A DNA stretch of 64,000 bases from Candidatus Poribacteria bacterium (GCA_026004875.1 BPJZ01000012.1:1-64000), one strand, 5' to 3'; numbered from the stretch's first letter, positions 44,616 through 54,047 are shown. The notes: generated by a model from the letters alone, not told the origin. Numbers and translations are program-made.

Positions 44616-46523
44616 TCACCATCCCTTAAAGGCGTAGGTCCGAGTTGCCGTCAGCAGCCCGTACATGCCCCAACAGCTTCCCACGATGAATTCGCCCAAC
44701 ACAAGCCCGAGAAAGAAGGGGAAGACCCGTCGGAAGCCCCGAATGCCTCCAAACTGCAGGGTCAGTCGCTTGATTGCCCAGGCCACCAAGAACGGAAACC
44801 ACAACCGTTCGAAGTGGTAGTAGCCAGCCAGCAGATATCCCAACGGATGAAGCGGCCATCCGACAAATCGGAGCCGAAGGACTGTGTTTACCAGCACCAC
44901 CGCCGCGCCAAATCCGGTCGCGCTTAAAAAGATCGGGTCCGGGTCGCTTCGCTGAAGAACCCATCGCTCGACCGTGTTGTAGGCGGCTACACCGCGCCAG
45001 CCGCCGACGCCTCCCCACTGGTAGCTGGCCTGCAGCCAAGCCCAAAAGGTGACCGGCACCCCAAGGGCAGCGCTGAGCAGCATCACTTTCCAGAGCCGGC
45101 GGGTGTCCATGTCGGCCCGTTGGGCCAACTTGAAACCCTCCAAGAGAAAGGGCATCGGATGGTTCCGAAGCTCTTTGGTGTGGGTCCAGAGGGGGGCGGC
45201 TACCGTCAGCGTCCGAACTGGAATTCGGCGGCTCCCTAATAGCGCAACGAACAGCTGCAGCGGTCCCGAGTAGTGGATCCCCTGAAGCGGCGGACCGACC
45301 TCGGCCCGCATCCGGGTAAAGGTAAACAGAATGCCGTAGTAGACCACAAAGAACCCCAATCCGAACCAGAGCGCTGCTCCTGCCCGCCAAAGGAAAACGG
45401 TCAGAAAGACTATCCCCCCAAACGCGCCCCAGAGCGCCGCGCGATGGCTCATCGGCTCCTCGGCGTCGACAGACTCCCGGCGAAAACGAACCCCTTTCCA
45501 AAACATCCGCAGGAAAAACCGACGACCTGTCCAAAGCAGAATTAGCCCGATCGTCAGGTAGCCTCCAAGAAGCTGTTGGTCCGGAAAAGGGTATCCCGGC
45601 ACCCGTACGCCCAAGGCGCTCCCCAGCACCCGTTGCCCCTCCCAGAGGAAGAAGAAAAACCAAGAGGAGAAGAGCAGGTCCAGGGGAATGGCAAACGCCA
45701 ATCCGATCGCATAGGGGTTTAGCTGAATCCGCAGGTCGCCAACGGCGCTCCAAGGCTTCGCGGTGATCTGGGGACCCACGTCGAAGACCAGCGGAATGGT
45801 CGGAACCACGGGCCAGAGGTAGGCGATTCCGTTCCAGAGGGTCACCCCCCCTCCCAACCCAATTCCCAACCAGAGCGCCGGACGGCGCCAGAACCCCGCC
45901 TCCGTCGGCTCGGTCATCTCAAAAGGGAGATGAGTCAGCGGGTAGCTGAGCTTCTCGTGCTCGATCCACTGGCGGCGGACCAGGACGTTCAGACACAGCG
46001 CCGTCCAGACGATCGCCGTTAGAAAGAGCGTCCACCAGAAGATCGGGCGCACCCAAGCGCGAGCGTACTCGGCCCGGTAGATTGTTGTGTCGCCCTCGTA
46101 GAGCCCCCGGAGGACGACCGGATCGTTCATCGTCAACCACTGGGGAACGTAGGGGCCAAAGAGCGTGCCCCACTCGTTTTCGGGCGTGGCGTACCACCGG
46201 GCTGTGCCCAACGTACAGAAGATCGTCTGGGAGAAGTCGTGGCCGCTGACGGCTACGGCCATCACTAACACCAAGTAGAAGGTCAGCAGCTCCCCCTGTC
46301 GAAGCGCCGTCCGGGGCGACAGACGTCGCCAAATTCCATTTAGGCAGACGACCAGAAAGAGGCTAAAAACCGCGTTGAAGAAGATGGACATCGTCGTGGG
46401 GTACTGGGTTCCCCAGACGGTTTCCCATTGGACGACTAAGTAGACGTTCGCGGGGATGAAGAGAATCCCTAAGAGGACGGCTCGTAGGGTGACGCCGTCT
46501 CGAGCGGCCGTTTTTCCACGCAT
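44616..46523 (-). CDS. Large polytopic membrane protein (DUF6785/DUF6784-like)
   Basis: 635 residues with about 12-14 membrane segments (e.g. AVLLGILFIPANVYLVVQWE, FFNAVFSLFLVVCLNGIWRR, PVVPTIPLVFDVGPQ between spans, FWAWLQASYQWGGVGGWRGV). Motifs such as QWIEHEKLSYPLTHLPFEMT and FTRMRAEVGPPLQGIHYSGP resemble the DUF6785/6784 family and, distantly, oligopeptide-type transporters. I recall the family as abundant in Poribacteria, Planctomycetes and relatives; a transport role is not proven. The start at 46523 is uncertain because its ribosome binding site is weak; upstream in-frame starts exist. It shares the strand with the sulfatase downstream and may import a substrate or product of it. Confidence 0.75.
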   Translation of the reverse strand: MRGKTAARDGVTLRAVLLGILFIPANVYLVVQWETVWGTQYPTTMSIFFNAVFSLFLVVCLNGIWRRLSPRTALRQGELLTFYLVLVMAVAVSGHDFSQTIFCTLGTARWYATPENEWGTLFGPYVPQWLTMNDPVVLRGLYEGDTTIYRAEYARAWVRPIFWWTLFLTAIVWTALCLNVLVRRQWIEHEKLSYPLTHLPFEMTEPTEAGFWRRPALWLGIGLGGGVTLWNGIAYLWPVVPTIPLVFDVGPQITAKPWSAVGDLRIQLNPYAIGLAFAIPLDLLFSSWFFFFLWEGQRVLGSALGVRVPGYPFPDQQLLGGYLTIGLILLWTGRRFFLRMFWKGVRFRRESVDAEEPMSHRAALWGAFGGIVFLTVFLWRAGAALWFGLGFFVVYYGILFTFTRMRAEVGPPLQGIHYSGPLQLFVALLGSRRIPVRTLTVAAPLWTHTKELRNHPMPFLLEGFKLAQRADMDTRRLWKVMLLSAALGVPVTFWAWLQASYQWGGVGGWRGVAAYNTVERWVLQRSDPDPIFLSATGFGAAVVLVNTVLRLRFVGWPLHPLGYLLAGYYHFERLWFPFLVAWAIKRLTLQFGGIRGFRRVFPFFLGLVLGEFIVGSCWGMYGLLTATRTYAFKGW

Positions 46524-46690
46524 GACCGTACCAACGCATGAGGTAGTCTGCCGAATCTCGCGGGGAGCCCTCTCGAAGCAGCTTACCCCGAAGCCCAAGC
46601 CCCGGCAACCGGGCGCTTCTGCGACCGGCGGGCCTTTCCTAAGGGGTTGGAGCGTGATAGACTCCACACCATAGGGGGAGGAGCTTTTTC

Positions 46691-47860
46691 ATGGGTACCG
46701 CCGTCTACAAGCCTCTTTCTCAGGGCGTCCAAAAGATGCCGATCTCCGGCATTCGGTATGTGATGGACCTGGCGGCCCGCTATCCGGATGTGATTCACCT
46801 GGAGGTGGGCCAGCCGGACTTTACAACCCCCCAGCACATCATTGATGCGGCTTATCGGGCGGCCTGTGAGGGCTACACCTCTTATACTCCCAACGCGGGA
46901 CTAGACTCCCTTCGGGAGCTGTGTGCTGAGAAGGTCCGGGGGGAGAACGGAATTGAGACGACGCCGGATCGGGTACTCATCACGGTTGGCTCCGAAGGGG
47001 CTGTCGCCAGCACCTTTGTGGCGTTGGTGGATCCCGGCGATGAGGTGCTCATCCCCGAACCGGGGTGGACTAACTTCCGGATGCTTACCTTGGCAAGGAA
47101 CGCCATTCCGGTTCCTTATCCCCTGAGCGAGGAGGAGGACTACATTCCCGATCCCCGGGTTCTGGAGCGGTTGGTCACCGACCGAACGAAGCTCTTGGTG
47201 GTCAACTCTCCGGCCAATCCAACCGGAGCGGTCTATCCGGCGGAGGTGATCGAGGCGCTGGTAGAGCTGGCCAACCGGCACGGGCTGTACCTCCTTTCCG
47301 ATGAGGCTTATGAGAAGCTGGTCTTCTCCGGCGAGCACGTCAGCCCTGGTCGGTTCGACGCAGAGGGCCGGGTGATCAGCGCCTTCAGCTTCTCCAAGAC
47401 CTACGCGATGACCGGCTGGCGGGTCGGGTTCGCCGTGGCTCCTCCTGAAGTGGCCAGGGCGATGATCCAGCTTCAGGAGCCCTACTACTCCTGTGCGCCC
47501 TCGATCTCCCAGAAGGCGGCGGAAGCCGCGTTGAGCGGTCCTCAGGACTGCGTCGCGGCGATGGTCGCCTCTTATGCTCGTCGGCATCGGCTGGCCGTCG
47601 AGCGGCTCCGGGAGGCGGGACTGCTCGGCTATCAACCGCGCGGATCGTTCTTCTTTCTGGTCAATATTGCTCCAACGGAGATGGACGCCTTTGCGTTTGC
47701 GCGGGCCTGTCTTGAGGAGGCGCGCGTTGCCGTCGCGCCGGGCAGCACGTTTGGCGAGCGGGCCGCCGGAACGGTCCGCCTTTCGATTGCGGCTCCAGAG
47801 GAGAGGCTACCGGAGGGGGTCGAACGACTGATCGCCTTCATTCAGGGCCGGTGCGTTTAA
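46691..47860 (+). CDS. Class I/II PLP-dependent aminotransferase (aspartate aminotransferase-like)
   Basis: 389 residues. It has the fold-type I pattern VIHLEVGQPDFTTPQHI, SYTPNAGLDSLRELCAEKV, VNSPANPTGAVYPAEVIEAL, SDEAYEKLVFSG and the PLP-binding Lys in SFSKTYAMTGWRVGFAV, then APSISQKAAEAAL. Close relatives transfer the amino group from aspartate, alanine or aromatic amino acids to 2-oxoglutarate; the exact substrate is not clear. The ATG at 46691 follows GGGGAGGAG. It diverges from the membrane protein and is 1 base from lpxB, so it is probably cotranscribed with the lipid A genes without an obvious functional link. Confidence 0.92.
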   Translation: MGTAVYKPLSQGVQKMPISGIRYVMDLAARYPDVIHLEVGQPDFTTPQHIIDAAYRAACEGYTSYTPNAGLDSLRELCAEKVRGENGIETTPDRVLITVGSEGAVASTFVALVDPGDEVLIPEPGWTNFRMLTLARNAIPVPYPLSEEEDYIPDPRVLERLVTDRTKLLVVNSPANPTGAVYPAEVIEALVELANRHGLYLLSDEAYEKLVFSGEHVSPGRFDAEGRVISAFSFSKTYAMTGWRVGFAVAPPEVARAMIQLQEPYYSCAPSISQKAAEAALSGPQDCVAAMVASYARRHRLAVERLREAGLLGYQPRGSFFFLVNIAPTEMDAFAFARACLEEARVAVAPGSTFGERAAGTVRLSIAAPEERLPEGVERLIAFIQGRCV

Positions 47861-47861
47861 G

Positions 47862-49016
47862 ATGCGAGTCCTTCTGAGCGCGGGCGAGGCCAGCGGAGAC
47901 ATGTACGGCGGGGCGCTGGCCGCTGAGCTGCGTCGCCGACTCGGTGAGGGAGCGGAGCTGTTTGGAATGGGCGGTCCCGCGATGCAAAAAGCGGGCGTCT
48001 CTTTGATCGTGGACATCGCCGACTCCTCGGTCATGGGCTTTGTGGAGGTCTTGGGCGCCGTTCCCGCGCTCCTCCGGCGGCGGCGGTTCCTGTTCCAGCA
48101 GGCAAAACAGCGTCGTCCGGACGGAGCTGTCCTGATCGACTTCCCCGGTTTTCACATGGGTCTAGCGCGCAAACTTCGTCGGATCGGGATTCCCGTCGTT
48201 TACTTCATTCCGCCCAAGGCCTGGGCCTGGCGGCCCCGGCGCGCTCGGCGAATCGCCCGGACAACCGATCGGGTGCTGTGCATCTTTCCCTTTTCCGCCG
48301 AGTTTTATCAGAGGGCCGGCGCGAACGTCGTTTACGTTGGCCACCCGCTGGTCTCTCTGCTCTCAGAGCGCTCCCTTCCCTCCCCGCAGGAGGCTCGTCA
48401 ACGGCTGGGGCTTTTGGAAGGGGCGCCGGTGCTGGGGCTGTTTCCCGGTTCCCGGCGAACAGAGGTGGAGCGGTTGCTTCCTCCGATGGTAGATGCGGCT
48501 GCCCACCTGAGCGGACAGGTCCCCGGGCTCCGATGCGTCCTCGCCTTGGCGCCGACGCTCTCAGAGTCGGTCTTGGCCCCACTCACGGGCCATCCTTTTG
48601 GCGACCAAGTTCGAGTTGTCCGCGGCGAGTCCCAGACGGTCATGCGCGCTAGCACGGTGCTCTTGGCCAAGTCGGGCACGACCACTCTGGAGGCCACTCT
48701 TTTGGGCGTGCCGATGGTGGTCGCCTACAAGATGGCGCCGCTGACCTTTTGGCTGGTTCGTCGACTGGTTCGGGTTCCCTACAGCGCTTTGCCCAACCTA
48801 GTCCTCGGTCGGGAGGTGGTGCCGGAGCTGTATCAGGAGGAGGTTACCGGCGAACGGCTCGCAGAGCTCCTCCTTCCGCTCCTTACCGATTCTGACGCCG
48901 CCGAGGCGCAGCGCCGAGAGCTGGCCGAGGCGGCTGCCCGGCTGGGTCCCGGGGATGCGATTGCTCGGGCCGCCGATGCCGTCCTGGAACTCCTTGATGG
49001 GGCAAAGGAGCCGTGA
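47862..49016 (+). CDS. lpxB: Lipid-A-disaccharide synthase LpxB
   Basis: Glycosyltransferase (family GT19) that joins UDP-2,3-diacylglucosamine and lipid X to give the lipid A disaccharide. The 384 residues include VLLSAGEASGDMYGGALAAE, LFGMGGPAMQKAGV, GFVEVLGAVPALLRRR, IDFPGFHMGLARKLR, YFIPPKAWAWRPRRARRIAR and LAKSGTTTLEATLLGVPMVV, all LpxB signatures. It is peripheral to the inner membrane. It overlaps lpxK by 4 bases (GTGA). No lpxA, lpxC or lpxD is in the window. Its presence shows an LPS-type outer membrane. Confidence 0.96.
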   Translation: MRVLLSAGEASGDMYGGALAAELRRRLGEGAELFGMGGPAMQKAGVSLIVDIADSSVMGFVEVLGAVPALLRRRRFLFQQAKQRRPDGAVLIDFPGFHMGLARKLRRIGIPVVYFIPPKAWAWRPRRARRIARTTDRVLCIFPFSAEFYQRAGANVVYVGHPLVSLLSERSLPSPQEARQRLGLLEGAPVLGLFPGSRRTEVERLLPPMVDAAAHLSGQVPGLRCVLALAPTLSESVLAPLTGHPFGDQVRVVRGESQTVMRASTVLLAKSGTTTLEATLLGVPMVVAYKMAPLTFWLVRRLVRVPYSALPNLVLGREVVPELYQEEVTGERLAELLLPLLTDSDAAEAQRRELAEAAARLGPGDAIARAADAVLELLDGAKEP

Positions 49017-50053
49017 GCCTTTGGTGGCTGGGGAGGCCGTTGGAGCCGGCGGTCTTGTGGGCGGTCCGGCGGCGAAGACGGCACCCCCCAGAGCCGATCC
49101 GCCTGCCCGTTCCGACGGTCGGGGTGGGTAACCTGGCCGTTGGAGGGACGGGGAAGACCCCTTGTGTCATTGCCCTGGCCCGTCGGGCCCTTGCGTTGGG
49201 CGCTTCGGTGGGGATCGTCCTCCGGGGGTATCGCGCTCGGGTCCCCCGGATCCGGGAAGAGGGTAGCCGCGCCTTTTGGTACGCGCACCTTCCGCCGGGC
49301 GCAATCGCCCCGGTGGATCGGGTCGGCGATGAGGCCCTCTTGATTCGGTCCCGACTACCGGAGGTGCTCCTTGGGGTCGGTCACCCCAAGGCGGCCGTGG
49401 CCGCCCGGCTGGTCCGGGAGGCCTCCCCTTCCCTGGTGATCGTGGACGACGCCTTTCAGCACCTGCGGTTGGCGTACGACCTACAGGTCGTTCTGCTGGA
49501 CGCTCGGGCCCCCTTTCACAACGGCCATCTGCTGCCTGCCGGTCGGCTGCGCGAGCCGCCAGAGGCGCTTCAGAGCGCCGACTGGGTTCTCCTGACCTAC
49601 GCGGACGTCGTCCCCGATCTGGAGTTGGTCCGCGATCGGGTCTCCCGGTACATCCCGAGGGAACGTATCCTCTGCGCCCGTCACCGACCTGTCGGGCTCC
49701 GATCCGGTCGGGACGGTTGTCCCCTTCCCTGGGAGGCGCTACAAGGAAGGGAGGTCTGGGCTGTCTGTGGAATCGGCTCCCCCAGCGGATTTGTATCGAC
49801 CCTCTGCCGATTGGGGGCGGTTCCGTCCCTCTGCGCGTATCGGGATCACTACCGATACGGGCCAAGAGACTGGGGACGGCTGGAACGGCTCGCTCAGGAG
49901 CGCCCGATTGTCACCACCGAAAAGGACGCCGTCAAGTGGGGGACAGAGGTCCCGTTCGACTACTGGGTGCTAGAGGTAGAGATGGAATGGGAGCCCAGGG
50001 AACCCCTCGACGCCGCTCTGGAGCAGTTAGTTCGCTCCGGCTCGTCGTGTTGA
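49013..50053 (+). CDS. lpxK: Tetraacyldisaccharide 4'-kinase LpxK
   Basis: Phosphorylates the lipid A disaccharide at the 4' position. The 346 residues include the P-loop VGNLAVGGTGKTPCVIALAR, VGDEALLIRSRLPEVLLGVG, LVIVDDAFQHLRLAYDLQVV and the C-terminal YRDHYRYGPRDW and IVTTEKDAVKW. The N-terminal membrane anchor is short and Arg-rich. GTG 49013 overlaps the lpxB stop. The start of the next gene lies inside its last 67 bases. Confidence 0.95.
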   Translation: MSLWWLGRPLEPAVLWAVRRRRRHPPEPIRLPVPTVGVGNLAVGGTGKTPCVIALARRALALGASVGIVLRGYRARVPRIREEGSRAFWYAHLPPGAIAPVDRVGDEALLIRSRLPEVLLGVGHPKAAVAARLVREASPSLVIVDDAFQHLRLAYDLQVVLLDARAPFHNGHLLPAGRLREPPEALQSADWVLLTYADVVPDLELVRDRVSRYIPRERILCARHRPVGLRSGRDGCPLPWEALQGREVWAVCGIGSPSGFVSTLCRLGAVPSLCAYRDHYRYGPRDWGRLERLAQERPIVTTEKDAVKWGTEVPFDYWVLEVEMEWEPREPLDAALEQLVRSGSSC

Positions 50054-52029
50054 GCCTGTGGCTAGTTTGTCTCTCTCCGGGAGAGGCGCAGGTTGCCCTG
50101 CGGCTCTTTCGGCCGCAGGAGCTGTTTCGTATCGGGGACGTTACCGTTTTTACGACGGCGCAGCCGGAGCTGACACTGGTCGGTGAGATTCGCTCTCCAG
50201 GCGGAAGGGTTCGGCTGATCGTAGAGACTCCCGACGGAATCCCTCGTCCGGAGTCGCCGGAGCTTCCGCTTCGCCAGTGGACGGTGGACCTAGAGCAGGT
50301 CTATCCCCTTCGGGAGTTGATCCTGCTCCCGGTCATCATCGTCGGAGAAGGCGGAACTCCCCGATCCTACGGTCCTCGAAACGTGTTCTTGCGCCTTTCG
50401 GAGGACGGGAGGACGTTTAGCGATCCGCTGGCGTTTGTGGCCTCCAGCGGGGTTGAGGCTCCAGACAGACGGGTTCGGTTGTCGCTGCCGGAGGGCCTTC
50501 AGGCTCGGTTTCTCCGGATCTTCTGGGAGGACGGATGGCAGCGCCGGGCCGGGGAGGAGGACCTTCCCGACGTGCGGTTGCTAGGCGTTGAGGTGCTGAC
50601 AGCAGACAGGACGCTCCGAGCGCCTCGGCTGGTGCGCGTCACGGCGGAGATCGCCTCTGCGCTTCCGGTTCAGCCGTTTCAATTCAGCGTCCGGTTGCGC
50701 GAGGGGCGCAACGTCGTTCGCTTGGAGGCGCTCCTGGAGGATCGGCCCGACCTGGCCGCCGAGGAGCGCTCCGACACGGCGACTGTGACGGTAGTTTATA
50801 GGCCGGAGATGCTTCCCGTTCTCGAAGAAGGGACACCGCTCCAACTGAGCGACGGGAGCCGGCTGTTGGTGGAGATTCCTCCCTCCGCGGTGCGGGAGAG
50901 TCTGCGTAGCCTGGAGATTCTTCCAGTGGAGCCGCAGGAGGTCGCCCCGGACACCTATCGGCGCCTGCGCCAGGTGCCCGAGGGCGCCGAGCCGCTGTTT
51001 GCTTATCGGTTTCAGGGGCACTATCAAATTCCCTTTCGCGCGGAGGCTAGTGCCTCGCTTCCTGGTCAGCCACCTTCGCTAGCGGTGGACGGGCGAAAGG
51101 AGCCCCCTTCGGCGTGGGTTTCCAGCTTGGTGCCCTTTCCGATCCGGTGGCGGGTCGACCTCCAGGCGGTCTTCCCCCTGGGGCGGATTGTCCTGTACGC
51201 TCATCGGGAGGGGGGCGTTTCCTTTGCACCTGCCCGTGCTAAGATATACGTGTCAACGGACGGCGAAACCTTTGAGCTGGCCGCCGAGGTTGCCGAGTTT
51301 CAGGACGAGACGACGAGCATCTTTCTTCCTGGCGGTCCGCTGGCCCGCTGGGTAGAGCTGGTCATCGAAGAAGGAAAGCAGCCCAACGTCGTCCAGGTCC
51401 TGGAGATCGAATTTTACCAGCCGAACGGGCGTCGTATCGTCGCCGAAGAGGTGCGGCCGATTCTTGCGTTTGAGCGGCCCGTTCGGGTAGCGTTACGGAT
51501 AGAGGCGGAACGGCTCGCGGAGGTGCCCCCGGGCGGAGGGGTGGGGCTTTTCCTTTGGAACCCGGCGGCTCGGGAGTGGGAGCCCCTTGCCGTCGAGAGC
51601 GGCGGCCTGGAGGGCCGATCGGAGGTGCTCCTTGAGGGGGAGAGCTCCGTGTTGGGGCCGCTGGCGGTGTTTCCCCTTCAGTCGGTCGGGTTGGTGGGGC
51701 CGCCGTTGACAGCGCAGTGGAGCTTGCGCGGTTTCTCCCCCAACGGGGACGGGATCGCCGATCGGAATCGGCTTCACGTGGCGATTGCTGCGCAAGAGTG
51801 GACTCCGGAGCTGGCCATCTTCCTCTTCGACCTGCACGGGCGACGGGTGCGAACCCTGATGGATCGTCAGGCGGTCTTCACCTCTACGCTCACGGTCGAA
51901 TGGGATGGCACCGACGGCAGCGGACGACCGGTGCCGATCGGGGTCTACCTTTATCAGGTGGAGCTGTACCGTCCCGACCGAGGCCAGCCGGAGGCCGTGG
52001 TGAACGGAGTTGTCGGAGTCGCGCGCTAG
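49987..52029 (+). CDS. Exported discoidin-like/FlgD-Ig protein
   Basis: 680 residues. A signal peptide (RRR, then LRLVVLSLWLVCLS, GEAQ) supports ATG 49987 with GAGG upstream, inside lpxK. Two discoidin-like beta-sandwich regions follow, near residues 80-200 (TVDLEQVYPLRELILLPVII, FLRIFWEDGWQRRAG) and 345-470 (VDLQAVFPLGRIVLYAHREG, KIYVSTDGETFELAAEVAEF). At the end is an Ig-like FlgD domain (SLRGFSPNGDGIADRNRLHV, TVEWDGTDGSGRPVPIGVYL). Such proteins bind surface sugars or act as secreted scaffolds; the SPNGDG plus Ig tail resembles sorting or adhesion tails of other phyla. A role is not assigned. Confidence 0.75.
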   Translation: MGAQGTPRRRSGAVSSLRLVVLSLWLVCLSPGEAQVALRLFRPQELFRIGDVTVFTTAQPELTLVGEIRSPGGRVRLIVETPDGIPRPESPELPLRQWTVDLEQVYPLRELILLPVIIVGEGGTPRSYGPRNVFLRLSEDGRTFSDPLAFVASSGVEAPDRRVRLSLPEGLQARFLRIFWEDGWQRRAGEEDLPDVRLLGVEVLTADRTLRAPRLVRVTAEIASALPVQPFQFSVRLREGRNVVRLEALLEDRPDLAAEERSDTATVTVVYRPEMLPVLEEGTPLQLSDGSRLLVEIPPSAVRESLRSLEILPVEPQEVAPDTYRRLRQVPEGAEPLFAYRFQGHYQIPFRAEASASLPGQPPSLAVDGRKEPPSAWVSSLVPFPIRWRVDLQAVFPLGRIVLYAHREGGVSFAPARAKIYVSTDGETFELAAEVAEFQDETTSIFLPGGPLARWVELVIEEGKQPNVVQVLEIEFYQPNGRRIVAEEVRPILAFERPVRVALRIEAERLAEVPPGGGVGLFLWNPAAREWEPLAVESGGLEGRSEVLLEGESSVLGPLAVFPLQSVGLVGPPLTAQWSLRGFSPNGDGIADRNRLHVAIAAQEWTPELAIFLFDLHGRRVRTLMDRQAVFTSTLTVEWDGTDGSGRPVPIGVYLYQVELYRPDRGQPEAVVNGVVGVAR

Positions 52030-52058
52030 GTGGCGAACCCTGCAAAGGACCTCATGCC

Positions 52059-52781
52059 ATGAGCGAAAAAACGGGCCAGTACCGCATCCTCATCGCCGAC
52101 GACGACGAGGACATCGTCGATCTGATCGACACGTACCTCACTGACGAGGGCTTTCAGACCGTCCGGGCCTATGACGGCGAGGAGACGTTGGAGAAGTACC
52201 GCCAGTCGGTCGAGCGCGGCGAACCGATCCATCTGATCCTCCTGGATGTGATGATGCCCAAGATGGACGGCTTTACCGTCTGCCGGCGGATCCGCAAGGA
52301 TTCCAACGTCCCGATCATCATGCTGACCGCGCGCGGGGAGGACGTGGATAAGATCGTCGGGCTGGAGCTGGGCGCCGACGATTACATCCCCAAGCCGTTT
52401 AATCCGCGCGAAGTGGTCGCTCGCATCCGGGCGGTGCTCCGTCGCTCCTACGCTACCCCTCAGGAGGAGGGCGAGGCGGAGGTGATCCAGTTCCACGACA
52501 TCCGACTGGATCCGCTCCGTCGGGAGGTGACCGTTCGCGGAAGACCGGTCAACCTGACCGTCAAGGAGTTCGATCTGCTGCACTTTCTGATGAAGCACCC
52601 CGGGCGGGTCTTCTCACGGCCGCAACTGCTGGATCACGTCTGGGGGGCGGACACCTTTGTCGGCTCCAGAACGGTGGACGTGCACATCCGCCGGCTGCGG
52701 GAGCAGATCGAACCGGAGCCCTCGTCGCCTCGGTACATCCTGACCGTCTGGGGAGTCGGGTACAAGTTTGCCGATGAGTAG
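52059..52781 (+). CDS. OmpR/PhoB-family response regulator
   Basis: 240 residues: receiver domain with acidic DDDEDIVD, phospho-Asp in LILLDVMMPKMDGF, Thr in IIMLTARGED and Lys in ADDYIPKPF. This is followed by a winged-helix domain (LTVKEFDLLHFLMKHPGRVF, VDVHIRRLREQIEPE, YILTVWGVGYKF). ATG 52059 follows AAAGGA. No sensor kinase is adjacent, so it is an orphan; the kinase at 18494 is NtrB-like and normally pairs with an NtrC-type protein. The next gene starts inside its last codons. Confidence 0.94.
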   Translation: MSEKTGQYRILIADDDEDIVDLIDTYLTDEGFQTVRAYDGEETLEKYRQSVERGEPIHLILLDVMMPKMDGFTVCRRIRKDSNVPIIMLTARGEDVDKIVGLELGADDYIPKPFNPREVVARIRAVLRRSYATPQEEGEAEVIQFHDIRLDPLRREVTVRGRPVNLTVKEFDLLHFLMKHPGRVFSRPQLLDHVWGADTFVGSRTVDVHIRRLREQIEPEPSSPRYILTVWGVGYKFADE

Positions 52782-53403
52782 GTCCCCGGAGATCGTCGTC
52801 GTCACGGGCAACCATCCCTTTCGCGAGCGGGCGTTCGATGCGATGCTCCAGGCGCTTCGGGGGGTTTGCGCTCGGCGCCTTCCTTTGGAATCGCTCCTGA
52901 CCGAGACGGTCCCCTCCCAGGCAGAAGGGTATCTGTTCTACAACTTCCACCAAGAGGAGCCGGACAGCTCCGTCAGGGGGTGGATCGAGTCGCTCCTCGA
53001 GCGGGGGGTGGGGTTGGTGGTCCTTCACCATGCGCTCTTGGCCTGGCCCACCTGGCCGCTGTGGGATTGCATTGTCGGCGCCTCCGGACGGGACGAGTTT
53101 AGCTACTATCCGGCGCAGCGGCTAACCGTTCGCGTGGCCGATCGGGAGCATCCGATCGTCCGTGGCGTGACCGACTGGGAGATGACCGACGAGACGTATC
53201 GCATGCCGGAGCCCGGCCAAGGGGTTCACCTGCTGCTGACGACCGACCACCCCAACAGCTCGCGCGCCGTGGGGTGGGCTCATCAGCAGGGGCGGGCACG
53301 GGTCTTCTGCTTTCAGAGCGGACACGACAACCGCGCTTGGGACCGCTCAGAGTTCCGGCAGGTGGTAGAAAATGCCCTCCTCTGGACAACGGGCCGTCTT
53401 TGA
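52774..53403 (+). CDS. ThuA-like/GATase1-like protein
   Basis: 209 residues from ATG 52774, overlapping the regulator gene by 8 bases. It has the ThuA-like pattern: EIVVVTGNHPFRERAFDAML, LVVLHHALLAWPTWPLWDCI, HPIVRGVTDWEMTDETYRMP and GRARVFCFQSGHDNRAWDRS. ThuA-like proteins are class I glutamine amidotransferase-fold proteins found in carbohydrate-use clusters; no catalytic Cys-His-Glu triad is apparent. Its stop (53403) is 2 bases from the trpG stop on the other strand. Confidence 0.8.
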   Translation: MSRSPEIVVVTGNHPFRERAFDAMLQALRGVCARRLPLESLLTETVPSQAEGYLFYNFHQEEPDSSVRGWIESLLERGVGLVVLHHALLAWPTWPLWDCIVGASGRDEFSYYPAQRLTVRVADREHPIVRGVTDWEMTDETYRMPEPGQGVHLLLTTDHPNSSRAVGWAHQQGRARVFCFQSGHDNRAWDRSEFRQVVENALLWTTGRL

Positions 53404-53405
53404 CG

Positions 53406-53999
53406 CTAACGCTCTCGCAGGCGATCGATCTCTAGGAAGTTTTTGAGTAGCTTTTTTCCCTCGCGGGTGAGGATGGACTCGGGGTGAAACTGGACACCCC
53501 AGATGGGCAGCTCGCGGTGGCGAACGCCCATGATCTCGCCGTCGTCCTCCGACTCGGCGATGACTTCTAGGCAGTCGGGGAGTGACTCGCGTTCGATCAC
53601 CAGCGAATGGTATCGGGTCGCCTCGAACGGCTGCTCCAGGCCGTGCGAAGATCTTCGCGCCCGTTGTGCTCGAATCCAAGAGGTCTTTCCGTGCATCAGC
53701 CGTTTAGCCGCGGACGATCTCGGCCACCGAACGCCTCGCCGATCGCACTGGTGGCCCAGGCAGACCCCGAGGATGGGGACCTTCCCGGCGAAGCGCGAAC
53801 CGTCTCGACGGAGACGCCTGCCTCCGCGCGGCGTGCACGGCCCGGGCGAGATCACAACTCGTTCGGGGCGAAGCGTTCAGCACGCTCCTGAACGCTCACC
53901 TTGTCGTTCCGGCACGACCTCGAGGTCGGCGCCCAGCTCCCCCAGGTACTGGACCAGGTTATAGGTAAACGAGTCGTAGTTATCGATGACCAGGACCAT
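53406..53999 (-). CDS. trpG: Anthranilate synthase amidotransferase subunit TrpG, multiple indels
   Basis: Delivers ammonia from glutamine to TrpE. The start (ATG 53999, [20 protein letters not shown]) and the class I glutamine amidotransferase core [12 protein letters not shown] (nucleophile Cys) and [13 protein letters not shown] (His, Glu) are intact. The segments between 53900 and 53660 move between frames at several places (before SPGPCTPR and around GKTSWI), with apparently compensating indels. The total length is still about 197 codons, normal for TrpG. It follows trpE on the same strand with 48 bases between them. Confidence 0.9.
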
Positions 54000-54047
54000 C
54001 GCGAACGGCTCCTTTTGGGTTATTCCAGCCCCCTGATGCGGCCAGTT

